From: Sporisorium sorghi
Taxonomy: Eukaryota > Basidiomycota > Ustilaginomycetes > Ustilaginales > Ustilaginaceae
Assembly: GCA_023212695.1 (NCBI GenBank)
Contig: JALCCG010000130.1
Coordinates: forward strand, 1-49,770
Length of the DNA: 49,770 nt
Reading direction: 5' to 3'
The notes beneath the pieces are model-generated. The model did not search any database, was not told where the DNA came from, and was given only the letters and a program-made list of their open reading frames with translations. Position 1 is the first letter of the stretch, and each line of letters opens with the position of its first letter. The translations under genes were made by a program, and so were the position numbers. Of the stretch, positions 27,697 through 37,230 are shown piece after piece.

Positions 27697-29211
27697 CTAA
27701 GCCTGAGCGGCATCGGCAGTGGCCTCCTCCTTGTCCTTGTCCTCGTCTTTATCCGCAACACTCGCCTTAGCGAGCATCTTCTCGACGCGCTCGACATTCT
27801 CCCTTGTGACCCTGGCCTGGTTCGAGACAAAGTACTGCTTCTTGAGCTTCAAGTTCTCGACGACTCTGCCGACGTCGGCTGCGTTGGCGGGTGGGGGGAT
27901 GCTGAGGGCGAGCAGGGCGGAGAGTGTGCCCAGTGGGACGTTGAGCTTGCCCTCGGCTGCGTTCGCGGTGGTGGCGTTTTCGTCGGCGTTGTCGGTGGAG
28001 AGGTCGAGCGGGGTGCCGCGTTTGGCGGAGCGTCCTTTAGGCTTGCGGTTCTTGGCGCTTCCTGCGAAGTAGGATTCGTCGTCCTTCTTCTGGCGCAGCA
28101 CGGCGCCTTGGGGCACCATGGCGTCCGAGTTGACCTGGCGCAGGTTGAGCGCTTTTCCGCCCACGGCCTTGGCTTCGACGGTGGCTTTCTTTTCGTCGCT
28201 GGCAGGGGAGCCGACGCCGGCGGATTTGGAAAAGTAGTTGATGAGCACGTCGCAGTCCTCGATCTCCTTGGCGAAGGCGGGGAGGGCGGCTTCCTCGCGC
28301 AGCTGCAGCTCGTGTTCGCGGCGCTTCTCGGCGTCGTGGGCGGCGCGCTCCTCGCGCTGTTTGGCCAGGCGCCGTTCGCGCTCCTGGTTCAGCTTGGCGT
28401 AGAACAGGTCGTTTGCGGCGCGGAAGGCGGCCTGGCGATCGCGGCGCGCCTGGTACAGCGCGTCCAGCTGGCTGCTCAGCTGGGTGCGCTGGTCGAGCAG
28501 CTTGCTGCGCGATCCGGCCTGCTTGTCCTGCTCGGCCTGGATCGCATCGAGCTCCGATTTGATCTCGTCGTAGCGTTTGTTGAGCGCCTTGGCTTCAGGG
28601 CTGTCGAGCGTCGACTTGAGCTGGTCGACCTTAGCGCGGTCCGCGTCGATCCCGGCCTGCAACTGATCAAAACCCTCGACGACCCGACGGTTCTTCTTGA
28701 GCTGCGAGATCTCCGACAAGGCCTTTTTCTCCTCGACGAGCTTCATGCTCCCGCTCTCGACCTGCGCCTCCAGACGCGCAATGCGCGCGTCGACGTCCGC
28801 AGCCGACTTGTACGGCGTCTTGCTCTTAGCATGCTGCAGATCCTTGATCTTTTTCGAAATGGACTCCTGCAGCGTGCGCAGGTCGTCGAGCGTCTTACCA
28901 CGTGCACCCTTGGAGCCCGCCTGCTGGTTGCGCAGCGTCTCGAGCTCCGCGCGCAGCTCCGCACGCCGAATCCCCGCGGGAGAGTCTTTAGATGGTCCCG
29001 CGCCGGACAGAAGCGAACGCACCTGGTTCAGCTCCTTCTGCACCGCATCGATCGACTTGGTGAGTTTGTCCAGCTCGGAAGCGTTGGCCGCTGCGTCGGG
29101 CTTGCCGCCCGCAAGCTTGGCGATCTCGACTGCATCCGGGTTGCCTGCAGGTCGGTCGTGTTTTTTCTCGGCGGCGGCGGCGGTGCCGTTGGTGGCTGCG
29201 ATGTCGGCCAT
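27697..29211 (-). CDS. BFR1: BFR1-like coiled-coil mRNP protein
   Basis: A 504-residue protein, almost entirely coiled coil (Gln/Lys/Glu/Leu-rich, residues ~40-310). Family landmarks are KKIKDLQHAKSKTPYKSAADVDARIARLE, the heptad-rich middle (YDEIKSELDAIQAEQDKQ), ANDLFYAKLNQERERRLAKQREER and a region rich in Lys/Arg. Yeast Bfr1 associates with polysomes and mRNPs at the ER and affects nuclear segregation and P-body formation. The C-terminal half shows LKLKKQYFVSNQARVTRENV, also typical. I start at the ATG at 29211 (MADIAATNGT); the 51 upstream codons in frame are Ser/Phe-rich leader. It is head to head with the TMEM14 gene and convergent with GH2. Confidence 0.85.
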   Translation of the reverse strand: MADIAATNGTAAAAEKKHDRPAGNPDAVEIAKLAGGKPDAAANASELDKLTKSIDAVQKELNQVRSLLSGAGPSKDSPAGIRRAELRAELETLRNQQAGSKGARGKTLDDLRTLQESISKKIKDLQHAKSKTPYKSAADVDARIARLEAQVESGSMKLVEEKKALSEISQLKKNRRVVEGFDQLQAGIDADRAKVDQLKSTLDSPEAKALNKRYDEIKSELDAIQAEQDKQAGSRSKLLDQRTQLSSQLDALYQARRDRQAAFRAANDLFYAKLNQERERRLAKQREERAAHDAEKRREHELQLREEAALPAFAKEIEDCDVLINYFSKSAGVGSPASDEKKATVEAKAVGGKALNLRQVNSDAMVPQGAVLRQKKDDESYFAGSAKNRKPKGRSAKRGTPLDLSTDNADENATTANAAEGKLNVPLGTLSALLALSIPPPANAADVGRVVENLKLKKQYFVSNQARVTRENVERVEKMLAKASVADKDEDKDKEEATADAAQA

Positions 29212-29493
29212 TATGGAAGAAACCTCTAGAGACCGTGGGATGAGGCAAGAGAAGAAGAGGTGAGAAGAATAATGAATAGTAGAAGGGAGAAAGAAAGATG
29301 AAAGAGTGAAACGGGCTCGGGAAGGAGAGCCAACGCTGCACGCAACTCGGCCAGAAGAAAGCAAGAGATTGAGTCATGTGCTTGCGTGGAACCCAAAGCG
29401 AATGCCGAAGCGACACTTGAGTCTCTGTCTCGTGTGCCTGACTCTCGAGAAGAAAAAGAGAAACACACACGGAGGGCGCGCACCCACGGCCAA

Positions 29494-29496
<3 letters not shown>

Positions 29497-29529
<33 letters not shown>
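29497..29529. repeat. GA microsatellite
   Basis: About 16 uninterrupted GA units upstream of BFR1. Confidence 0.9.
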
Positions 29530-29531
<2 letters not shown>

Positions 29532-29763
29532 CAAGTCTAGAATATTCATCTTTTCGCACGGTCGAGCGGGCAGTTTCGCAATTCTTCCAAAAAAGGCGCC
29601 TGAGCCTGTGAGCGATTTTCAAAACGTGTTAGACTCGCTCGCCGCCAAGCCCAGACCTTCGATCGCCCGCTCGCCAAGCCGCGGACCGCGCTAAAGGCCA
29701 AGTTGGAACGCTCCCTCGGACTGTCCATTTCAGCGTCGGCTTCTGCACTCTTCCGCTACACCT

Positions 29764-29788
29764 TCTCTCTCTCTCTCTCTCTCTCTCA
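29764..29788. repeat. CT microsatellite
   Basis: About 12 uninterrupted CT units in the presumed 5' leader of the TMEM14-family gene. Confidence 0.9.
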
Positions 29789-29850
29789 CTTCCACCACCA
29801 TCCTCCATTCCACACCACCCTCATCTCCCTCCACGTAACTCCACACAACC

Positions 29851-30236
29851 ATGTCCGAACACCCCGCATTCACCATGGCCGGGCTGTGCGCCGTCGGCGG
29901 CCTCATCGGGTTTGCCAAGACGCGCTCCATCCCCTCGCTCGTCGCAGGCGTTGGCGTGGGCGCGCTCTACGCCCTCGGCGCGACGCGTATCAAGAACGGA
30001 GGGGATTACGGCTACGAAATCGCCACGGGTGCAAGTGCGCTGTTGCTGGGAAGCTCGGCGCCCAGGTTTCGAAAGGGTCCCGTGCCCATGGGCCTGACCC
30101 TGACGAGTGCGCTGGCGCTGGCGTACTATGGCAAGAAGGTGAGTAGACGTGGTTGTGGTAGAGGGGGGTGGGAATGGGCGGAAAGGGGTGCTGATGTCTT
30201 GGGTTCGCTTTACAGGTGTACGACTTCCGACAGTAG
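29851..30236 (+). CDS. TMEM14/UPF0136-family small membrane protein, two exons
   Basis: Exon 1 is 29851-30138 and exon 2 is 30216-30236. The 77-nt intron has donor GTGAGT and acceptor TTTACAG, giving 102 residues ending YYGKKVYDFRQ. The protein is made of short Gly/Ala-rich helices (AGLCAVGGLIGFAKTRSIPS, LVAGVGVGALYALGA, TSALALAYYG) with the family's 'GG.IGF.K..S..SL..G' opening. Relatives are mitochondrial or other organellar membrane proteins; mammalian TMEM14C helps heme/porphyrin transport, but function in fungi is not settled. Reading through the intron would instead add ~90 low-complexity residues, so the spliced model is much better. Confidence 0.88.
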
Positions 30237-30453
30237 TTGTTTTATGCTTTGCGACTTCGTAATGTATGTTCCACCGCTCAGTATCAGCGTCAGGTCGAGG
30301 TCGATCTCAAAGGACAGTGTCACGACAAGACAGAGAGGGCAGAGTGAGAACCGAATTGCAAAATGTCCGCGTGAAAGCTTGGTACAAGGGGCTACAACAG
30401 TGTCCGGCTGAGGACGTGGCGACTGCGTCCCAAAAAGAGATCAAAGCATCTAC

Positions 30454-30479
30454 AAAAAAAAAAAAAAAAAAAAAAAAAA
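30454..30479. repeat. A26 homopolymer
   Basis: Twenty-six A between the converging TMEM14 and type I membrane protein genes, 15 bases past the end of the latter. Confidence 0.9.
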
Positions 30480-30493
30480 GCTGAATGGTTGCT

Positions 30494-32242
30494 TCAAGAC
30501 GCTCCACGGGGGGCGTCGTAACCTGCCGCGCCCCCTCCGTGATGTGATTGTGTTGGTGTCGCCGCTGCCGCTGCCGCTGCCGCTGCCGCTGCCGCTGCTG
30601 CTTGTGGTATTGATGCGTTGCCCGACGCATTCGTACTTCCTCCAGCGCCACCACTGTTCTGCAGCCATCCTCCATACTCCGGCGGCAGCTCATCCACGAC
30701 CTCTTCATCCTCCGTGTCGCTCGACGGCTGCGGCAGAGCTCCGCCATCCGTATGCTGCACGACGCGGCGCGGTGCACGATGGTCTCTCCTCGCCTGTGCG
30801 GCTGCTGCCTGCGCTTTGCTCGACGTCGCCGTCGCCGCTGACGCCGAATGCAACATTGCGCCAGACGACTCGACGCTGCTGCCAGAAGGCACGGCTGTGT
30901 ACGTTGAAAACGGATTGTGGCGGAACTGACTCGAGGGCTGCGAATGCATCGAAGCGGTGCCTGCGTGAGGTGGATAGTCGTCGCTGCTCGGAGACACTCC
31001 TGCCGACGAAGACGCCAGACCGGCGGCACTCAGTGACTCGCCGTAGCTCGGGTTGGTCGAGTTGCGTGAGGTCATTTCGAGGCTCTGGCCGTTGCCCCGG
31101 TCCATGGACGAGTCAGTGTGATGTCTGGGCTCGTATACAAACGGCGAAACGGCGTACGAGCGTCTGGCGGACGTTGCATCCTCTGCTGGACTGTTGCCGT
31201 TTCGTCTCGAGCTGCGGCTGCGGCTGGGTCGAGCTGCCGCCCACTCGTCGCCGTCGTCGCTGTCCAGATCGACGAATCGCACCTCCTCGCTGCGTGCCAA
31301 GTTGCGCTTGGTCCGTTGCCTTCTTCGATACAGGAGAAAAGCGATCAGACATCCGATGGCGACGCCCAGCGCAATGGCGCCTCCGATCGCACCTCCAGCG
31401 ATAGCGCCAGTGGACTTGGAATCACTGCTGTGCGGCGACGGAGCAGAGTTGGAGATGGCACCGGGCAGGTTGCTGTACGTGGCCACAGTAGTGGCGATGG
31501 GCAGTGCGACCGACAGCGTGTCGGGTAGTTGATAGTTCTCGGCCAGACACGCCAGACTGAAAGTAGAGGGACCGACGGTAAAGATGGCCGAAGCACCGCC
31601 GCTGCCAGGGCCCGAGGCATCACCAAGAACCGTCTGGAATTGTGTGCCCTGGGCAAAGGGCACAAGGGTTTGATAGTCAAAGTTGGACGTGTTGAGCGTG
31701 TATCGATCCGGCACCTGAACCGACACGGGTGTCCCTCCCAGAGGAATGAAGCTGATGGTGAACGGTCGGGTGCCTCGATCGCCAACGTTGTAGAAATGAA
31801 CTGCGCCGCACTGGATCATGCTGCCATTACGTGGATCTGCTGCATACGTGAAAGCGGCGCTGCCAGAGAAAGCAGGACAGTCGGACGAGGAGGTGGACGG
31901 CGTGTTGATGCCAAGCGCTTGCGTTGTATTGCCGTCGCCTCTGGAATCGCCCACGGCGACAGTGTAAGACGTGAATCCCCCCGATGGTGGTGGCACGATG
32001 TACTGGAAAGTGATGTATTCGGCACCAGGCTGGTAGTCGCTGTTGATGCGATAGGTCTGCACAAAGCCGTGGTTGGCGGCGATCCAGACGGTATACGGGA
32101 AGCTTTCGGGCACTGCTTTCCATGTGACGTTGAGCGGTGTGCATTGCTGCGAGACGGTGACGTTGAGAGGAAAGGCGGATGTCGAGGTCGACAGAGCAAG
32201 CCACGTCAGAGCTGCAAGCAGAGGCAGATAGAGCGAGCACAT
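30494..32242 (-). CDS. Type I single-pass surface protein with signal peptide, unknown function
   Basis: A 582-residue protein. An N-terminal signal peptide (MCSLYLPLLAALTWLALSTS, cleavage likely after STSA, residue ~23) leads to an ectodomain of ~250 residues with several NxS/T sites and a pattern of spaced Cys. One membrane helix follows at about 281-305 (glycine-zipper-like GAIAGGAIGGAIALGVAIG) and then a basic stop-transfer RRRQRTKR. The ~270-residue cytosolic tail is Ser/Gln/Ala-rich and includes a polyalanine run from a CGCTGC hexanucleotide repeat (30560-30603). This layout resembles fungal wall-stress sensor or Skg6/Mid2-like proteins and many uncharacterised basidiomycete surface proteins, but I cannot name a family. 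The gene is intronless, with ATG at 32242. Confidence 0.75.
   Translation of the reverse strand: MCSLYLPLLAALTWLALSTSTSAFPLNVTVSQQCTPLNVTWKAVPESFPYTVWIAANHGFVQTYRINSDYQPGAEYITFQYIVPPPSGGFTSYTVAVGDSRGDGNTTQALGINTPSTSSSDCPAFSGSAAFTYAADPRNGSMIQCGAVHFYNVGDRGTRPFTISFIPLGGTPVSVQVPDRYTLNTSNFDYQTLVPFAQGTQFQTVLGDASGPGSGGASAIFTVGPSTFSLACLAENYQLPDTLSVALPIATTVATYSNLPGAISNSAPSPHSSDSKSTGAIAGGAIGGAIALGVAIGCLIAFLLYRRRQRTKRNLARSEEVRFVDLDSDDGDEWAAARPSRSRSSRRNGNSPAEDATSARRSYAVSPFVYEPRHHTDSSMDRGNGQSLEMTSRNSTNPSYGESLSAAGLASSSAGVSPSSDDYPPHAGTASMHSQPSSQFRHNPFSTYTAVPSGSSVESSGAMLHSASAATATSSKAQAAAAQARRDHRAPRRVVQHTDGGALPQPSSDTEDEEVVDELPPEYGGWLQNSGGAGGSTNASGNASIPQAAAAAAAAAAAAAATPTQSHHGGGAAGYDAPRGAS
30560..30603. repeat. 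CGCTGC hexanucleotide repeat encoding polyalanine
   Basis: About seven near-perfect CGCTGC/CTGCCG units within the 3' part of the type I membrane protein gene, encoding a run of about 14 alanines. Confidence 0.85.
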
Positions 32243-32640
32243 GATGCCAAGAGGGCCACCGCCCTGTCGACGGAGAGCGTGCCGATAAGAATGCGGTGAG
32301 GTCGATGTGACGAGGAGGCTGCTACGAGCGCGATCAAGTTGACGCAGCAGACATGAGATGCGATTTTCGTCCTTGAGGTGATCCTGCTATCGAAGCCCGA
32401 TCCTAGAGTGACAGAGACTGTCCCTCTGCAGCACTGGTCGGAGCGCAGGCCCAAAACGAGCGACGGACCCAACTCCGATCGAATGTCACCGCCGCAAGAC
32501 CTCTTGTGGGAGCGAGCGTCGGATGCGTCGTATACGCAAGAGCCTTCGGATGAGGCGAAGCTGGAGATTGGTAATGGTCGTCGCAATGCAACCTTGCTGA
32601 TTCACAACTCGAGTGTTATTTTTGCCCACGCTCGAGGCAC

Positions 32641-32668
<28 letters not shown>
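32641..32668. repeat. T28 homopolymer
   Basis: Twenty-eight T, upstream of the type I membrane protein gene (A28 on that gene's sense strand). Confidence 0.9.
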
Positions 32669-32671
<3 letters not shown>

Positions 32672-32929
32672 CACCGCGCCTTCCCGCGTGTCCCTTTCTC
32701 TCTCGCGTCGCTCCAACATCCTGAGTTCGGAGCAGGAGCCGATGCGCAACCACGCTCGCTCGGGGACGCAGCTTTACTCACATGCACATGCCCCTCTTCA
32801 TGCATATGCACAACAAGCTGCGGCAGCACAGCCAGAACCCCCCAACCAACAGAGCCACTTCCACGCCCAGCCGACGACCACCCTTGGCCTGGATCAGAGA
32901 TCGCTGGTTGGGGAAAAAAAACGTGCAAA

Positions 32930-33037
32930 AGGGGGTATCAAAATTTCGGGTTTTCCAAAAAAACCCCGGAGAGTCACTGTGGATCGGGTGTGACAAAAAT
33001 CTCAGGATTCCAAAACCCCGAAATTTTGATGCCCCCT
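32930..33037. mobile_element. Foldback element, possible MITE
   Basis: The left arm 32930-32956 and the right arm 33011-33037 are inverted copies of about 27 bases with only a few mismatches. Shared parts include AGGGGG.ATCAAAATTTCGGG on the left and its complement on the right. A second, inner inverted pair GTCAC (32973-32977)/GTGAC (32990-32994) lies in the core. The element is flanked by AAA on both sides, a possible short target-site duplication. Size and terminal inverted repeats fit a miniature inverted-repeat element or a structured RNA gene. No transposase is encoded and no second copy was noticed in the window. Confidence 0.55.
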
Positions 33038-33429
33038 AAAAAGTGAGAGTTCTTGGCATGAGAAAAATTGCTGGCTCGGCGCCTTTTCGGAAGACGTCAC
33101 TCCCAGCCAGACGAGCCGAGACGATGCAGAGCACACGCGCGCTGTCGCTTGGCTGTTGGAATTGCGACGACCGAGAAGATTGCCGAGCGCCTCAGCTCCA
33201 GTAGCTGCGTCCTACCACTGTCCATACATCGGTAAGACCAGTCGGATACATGCCGAACAAACACCGTGCGCCAAGAGACACACCCGAATCTTGACGATGC
33301 AGGGCAGTCCTATGCATCAATGCCGTCCAAATCATCAACCGAGGCGGTGCAAGGTGCATTGCGTTCACGTTCGTGTGAATGTCAATGCTATTCATTACCA
33401 ATGATTCTGGAGCAAAGCAGGTTTGCAGT

Positions 33430-35172
33430 TCACGCAGCGATGCTGGTAGTCGTTGCAGCAGAGACCTTGTTGATCCTCTGGCACACATCCTCCAACGCCC
33501 CAGTCACCTGCGCAATCTGCTGATCCCACCTCCTTGTCCACTTGGTGTCGACATCGCCCGCACCTGCTCCTCCTCCACTGGCACCACCTTCACCCGCACC
33601 GCCTCCTCCACCACCACTGCTGGCGTCCGCACCGCTTTCCGACTTGGTAGCTGCCAGCCCGCCCGCCGTCGTCTCCCCCTCGCCGCGTCGCTCCTGATCG
33701 ACAAAGAACAGCACTCCGCCTCCTCGCGCTCCCGTTGCACTTGCGTTGGCGCTGCCCACCTGGTCGATCCACCCTTTCAGCCGTCCCTGCATGATCATCT
33801 TGCGCGCAATGTCTTCGGCGCCCTCGGGGCTCAGGTCCACCAGCGCGCCCAGGCCGGCCAGCGTGATGTTGTCGTACAGTCGCGAGGCGCTCAGCACGTT
33901 GTGCTCGATCATGGCTCGATCCAGCACTGTTGATGGTGCGTGTCGCACTGTTTTGCTGCTTTTCGTGTCCGCTGAAGCACTTACGGCTAGGCCTGGTCCA
34001 GCTGAAGACGACGACGGAGCAAGTTTGGCAATCTGATGCGGAGACAGCAGCTTTTCGAAACTCGCAATCTCGTCCGGACGGATCACGCGGTCCAGGAACA
34101 CCTTGGACAAGATCGTGTACTGCGGCAGAGACGACGTACGCTCGTCCCGCATCAGCATCGCCAGCGTCCTCGCTCGTTGAGGGCCGGCAGGTGAGAGGAT
34201 CGCCGCCGTCACCGCCGCCGACAGCATCATGGCGCGGTCGTCCGAGTCGATCTCGGGCATGTAGCTCAATTCGTGGTAACGGATCGCTGCTTCCGAGAAG
34301 CGTCGCTGCGAGTCGTACACGCGTGCTTGCGATAGGCGGTACTGCAGACCCAAAATCTTGGGATCTTCGAGTTTGTGCTTCGAGCCGCCACTTGATCCTG
34401 CTGCGGCTGATGCTGCCTCGGTTGCGTCGTCTGCTGCGCTGGCGGTCGTGGCTGCTTCCGCGGCTTGTTGCTGTTCTTGCTGCTGTTGCTGTTGCTGCTG
34501 CTGGTACTGAGAAGGGAGTGCACCAGGCACGTTGTGGATGATCATACTTGCGCGCTTGAGGTACATGTCTGCTGCGACGGCATCATCGCCCTCGAGCAAC
34601 AGACGCACGATGCGCACGTAGATCGAAAGCTTGAAATGATCCGACACGTTGCGGTGGCCCGAGTCGAGCGGGATCGCCAGAAGCACGCGCGCTGCCTCGT
34701 TCCAGTCTTCCTCCGCCTCGAGCAGTCCTGCCAGCTGCATACGCAGGCTCGACGCCTGCTCTTCGAAGCTGAGAACGCGTGGCTGCAGCTGCTCCAGTGC
34801 GTTCTCGAGCAGCTGTCGTCGCGTGTCCCGGTCTACAATCGCTGGCGCGCTTCCGTCGTCGTCATCCTGCATTCTGTCCTTGTCGCGCTTCTGCGACTCG
34901 TGCTCGTCTGCAACTCGTGCTGTGTGGTGTTCGAGCGCGGTGAGTGCCTGCCTGCCGATGACCAGTCCACCGCCCGTCGAGTTTTGCTCGCTGAACACCG
35001 CGTGTCGCAGGTATGCCGATGTTGCTTCGAGCACATCGTTCCGGCTGAGTTTGCTCGAGGGCTGTTGCAGCAAATTCGAGATCAGCGAGTCGTAGGCGGC
35101 CAGGCGAGCATTGTTGGGCTGCGTCGCCACATGCTGTAGCTGCGCTGTGAAGGATTCGAGCGTGGAAGACAT
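33430..35172 (-). CDS. CSN4: COP9 signalosome subunit 4
   Basis: A 580-residue protein with the CSN4 layout: a helical repeat N-terminus (FEEQASSLRMQLAGLLEAEEDW, ARVLLAIPLDSGHR, FKLSIYVRIVRLLLE) and the linker YHELSYMPEIDSDDRAMMLSAAVTAAILSPAG. The PCI part has VLDRAMIEHNVLSASRLYDNI and the winged-helix GAEDIARKMIMQGRLKGWIDQ. The COP9 signalosome removes Nedd8 from cullins and so tunes SCF-type ubiquitin ligases. The protein is longer than usual (about 400-420 in animals and plants) because of a Gln/Ala-rich insertion (from ~residue 215) and Gly-rich stretches after the PCI domain. The ATG at 35172 is the natural start. A canonical-looking 58-nt intron inside the frame (33927-33984) is probably not used, since splicing it would shift the frame. 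Confidence 0.9.
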   Translation of the reverse strand: MSSTLESFTAQLQHVATQPNNARLAAYDSLISNLLQQPSSKLSRNDVLEATSAYLRHAVFSEQNSTGGGLVIGRQALTALEHHTARVADEHESQKRDKDRMQDDDDGSAPAIVDRDTRRQLLENALEQLQPRVLSFEEQASSLRMQLAGLLEAEEDWNEAARVLLAIPLDSGHRNVSDHFKLSIYVRIVRLLLEGDDAVAADMYLKRASMIIHNVPGALPSQYQQQQQQQQQEQQQAAEAATTASAADDATEAASAAAGSSGGSKHKLEDPKILGLQYRLSQARVYDSQRRFSEAAIRYHELSYMPEIDSDDRAMMLSAAVTAAILSPAGPQRARTLAMLMRDERTSSLPQYTILSKVFLDRVIRPDEIASFEKLLSPHQIAKLAPSSSSAGPGLAVSASADTKSSKTVRHAPSTVLDRAMIEHNVLSASRLYDNITLAGLGALVDLSPEGAEDIARKMIMQGRLKGWIDQVGSANASATGARGGGVLFFVDQERRGEGETTAGGLAATKSESGADASSGGGGGGAGEGGASGGGAGAGDVDTKWTRRWDQQIAQVTGALEDVCQRINKVSAATTTSIAA

Positions 35173-35532
35173 GGCCGCAAGCGACGGCGACTGTGCAGGA
35201 GTTGCGGTCTGGATTGGAAAGCTTGCTCAAAGCCAAGCCGTCAGACAAGCGTCGATGTGCTGAGCCTGCGTAAGAAGGTCGTGGTGAGAGGAGAAGAAGG
35301 ACCGCCTCTGCGAAGTGATGTGGAGAAAACTGCGCAGCCTGCACCGTGCGCCCCACCAAATTTTTCCAATTTGTTGCATTGTAAAGCCTAACAATTCACG
35401 AATTTTCCCAAGCTGTCTCTCCAGCCTTCGAGCGACTCGAACAGCAAATGAAGCGATCGTCAGCCCTCTAGCAAGCCGCGGTCAGACGTCGTCGTCGTCG
35501 CGAGACAAACAAGCTGCCGAGAAAATCATATC

Positions 35533-35585
35533 TTTTTTTTTTTTTTTTTTTTTTTCCCTTTTTCTTTTTCCTCTTTTTTTTTTTT
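35533..35585. repeat. T23 tract and adjoining T-rich run
   Basis: Twenty-three T (35533-35555), then CCC, T5, C, T5, CCTC and T12. Confidence 0.9.
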
Positions 35586-35691
35586 GAAACAATTGCTGGA
35601 ATCTGGCATGAGCAGCGGCTATCCGAGCTAGCATTGGGCGCACAGCGTTGTCTTGGCTTCATGCAGGGGCAACTGGGTCCGAGAGGGAGAA

Positions 35692-35709
35692 AGAGAGAGA
35701 GAGAGAGAA
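35692..35709. repeat. GA microsatellite
   Basis: About nine GA units, 520 bases upstream of the CSN4 start on the other strand (CT on the CSN4 sense strand). Confidence 0.85.
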
Positions 35710-37230
35710 TCCGTCATACTTGCTTGCGCTGTGAGCCATTCATATGCGTTTGCGTATGCGCGGCTGACTGCACCTTGGTCATTGCGCGCAAGGAGAAGGT
35801 TCGGCAAGAGTCAAAGATCAGTCGGCAGCGAGTAGCTTCCGTAGCTTCCGTGGCTTGCAATGCGGCTGTGCGATAGCTCGCTAAGCACGCGTTGCCAAGT
35901 GAGCACTCATGCCACGTTTGACAAGCTCGCGCCGTCGCCTGTTCTGCCATGTTGACGATCAGGTTGGCCGAAAAGTCCAGAGGTCAGCGGTCATGTTTTG
36001 TATGCAGACGCTTTCCGCTTCTCCATCGCCACCATGATTGGCTGCATGGCTCTGGGTCCTGTATCGTTGTTGGAAACTCGACCACGCTCCGGTCGTCTCT
36101 TTGGTAGTTTTGCTGCAAGCCTTGCCGAAACCGATTCAACTCGCTTCGCCAACGTTGATTGATGGCGACCATAGATTGACCGCGGTTGCTGGTCACTGGC
36201 ACGGAAATTAAAACCTTTGAATGTTGACGAGGGATAGGCGAGGAGTATGGCCCGATGGCATCCGCTGCAAGGAGGGGGGAAAGGGCCGGGAGCAAACGCA
36301 AGCCACACCCGTCGAGATTGGCTTGGCCTGGGTGATATTGTCTCGCCTAAGGGCAACAGACGAGTCCTTCGCCAAAACTCGGAGGGCAGTGAAGCTAGAA
36401 GTTGACCCGGTTGCGCGATTGGACTTCGACTTACTGCCTCGTGAGCAAGAGTGAGCGAAGAGATGGTGGTACCGACCAGACAGCAGGCAGATCCGAGGTG
36501 GAGACCTGTCGAAAGGCTAGCTCGTTCAGCTCGCTGGGCGTTGTGTGGGTGGCAATTTCATAACATCACACGGTGGGCTACGCCTTCTGTGACATTCTGC
36601 AGAGCCCATCGGATAACGCGGTGCAGCAAACAGGCTCATAGCCACAGCCGCAGGAAGAGCAAGTGCCATCGCATGGACTCGCAACAAGCGGAAACGAGCA
36701 CACAAGCGATTTTGATTGACCCTCTGCAGTGAGATTGCCGAAGCAAAGCAAGCATGGTTTTGCTCGAACCGACAAGAGTGTATTTCGGATCTCGTATCGA
36801 CCTCGGCTCGGCTGCTCGCCTATGCGTTGGACCCGCTGCTCCGCACTGAACCGCCTTACCGCGCTTCGCAAATACCAGTGACGGTGACGACGGCAGAGAG
36901 AGCCGAGATCAGGGTGGGCAATGACGATGGACGGATCCGTTGGAAAAGGTTGAATTTTGATCGCATTCTTGAACGCCTCTGACAGCGCCAAGCCCGCTTT
37001 TGATAGAGTTGATTGTTCAATGGACAGGACAAGTCGAGGCGTGGAGGATGACCTTGGTTAGATACGGGAGAAGAGGGTTCAGCTTGCGCGTGGAGCAGCC
37101 GATCGGAGCCGAGTCGATCCTACCTGCCACGATGACAGCTGAGCTCAAACATCTGCGACGACAAGGAGTCGAACGCCAATCGCTCACGGTCGTCGAGGCC
37201 ATCGTTTGATGTAGCTCGCTTGCTTTTGGC

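Larger units (their letters stand above)
29212..29850. promoter_or_regulatory. Divergent promoter of BFR1 and TMEM14 genes with mirrored CT tracts
   Basis: 639 bases between divergent start codons. A (GA)16 tract lies at 29497-29529 (CT on the BFR1 strand) and a (CT)12 tract at 29764-29788, 62 bases before the TMEM14 ATG. Each gene thus has a CT tract on its own sense strand. Pyrimidine tracts near transcription starts are common in fungi; a role here is inference. Confidence 0.55.
32243..33429. other. Intergenic region with T28 tract and foldback element
   Basis: 1.2 kb between two tandem minus-strand genes (5' flank of the type I protein, 3' flank of CSN4). No coding region is supported. 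It contains a T28 tract (32641-32668) and the foldback element at 32930-33037, listed separately. Confidence 0.55.
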
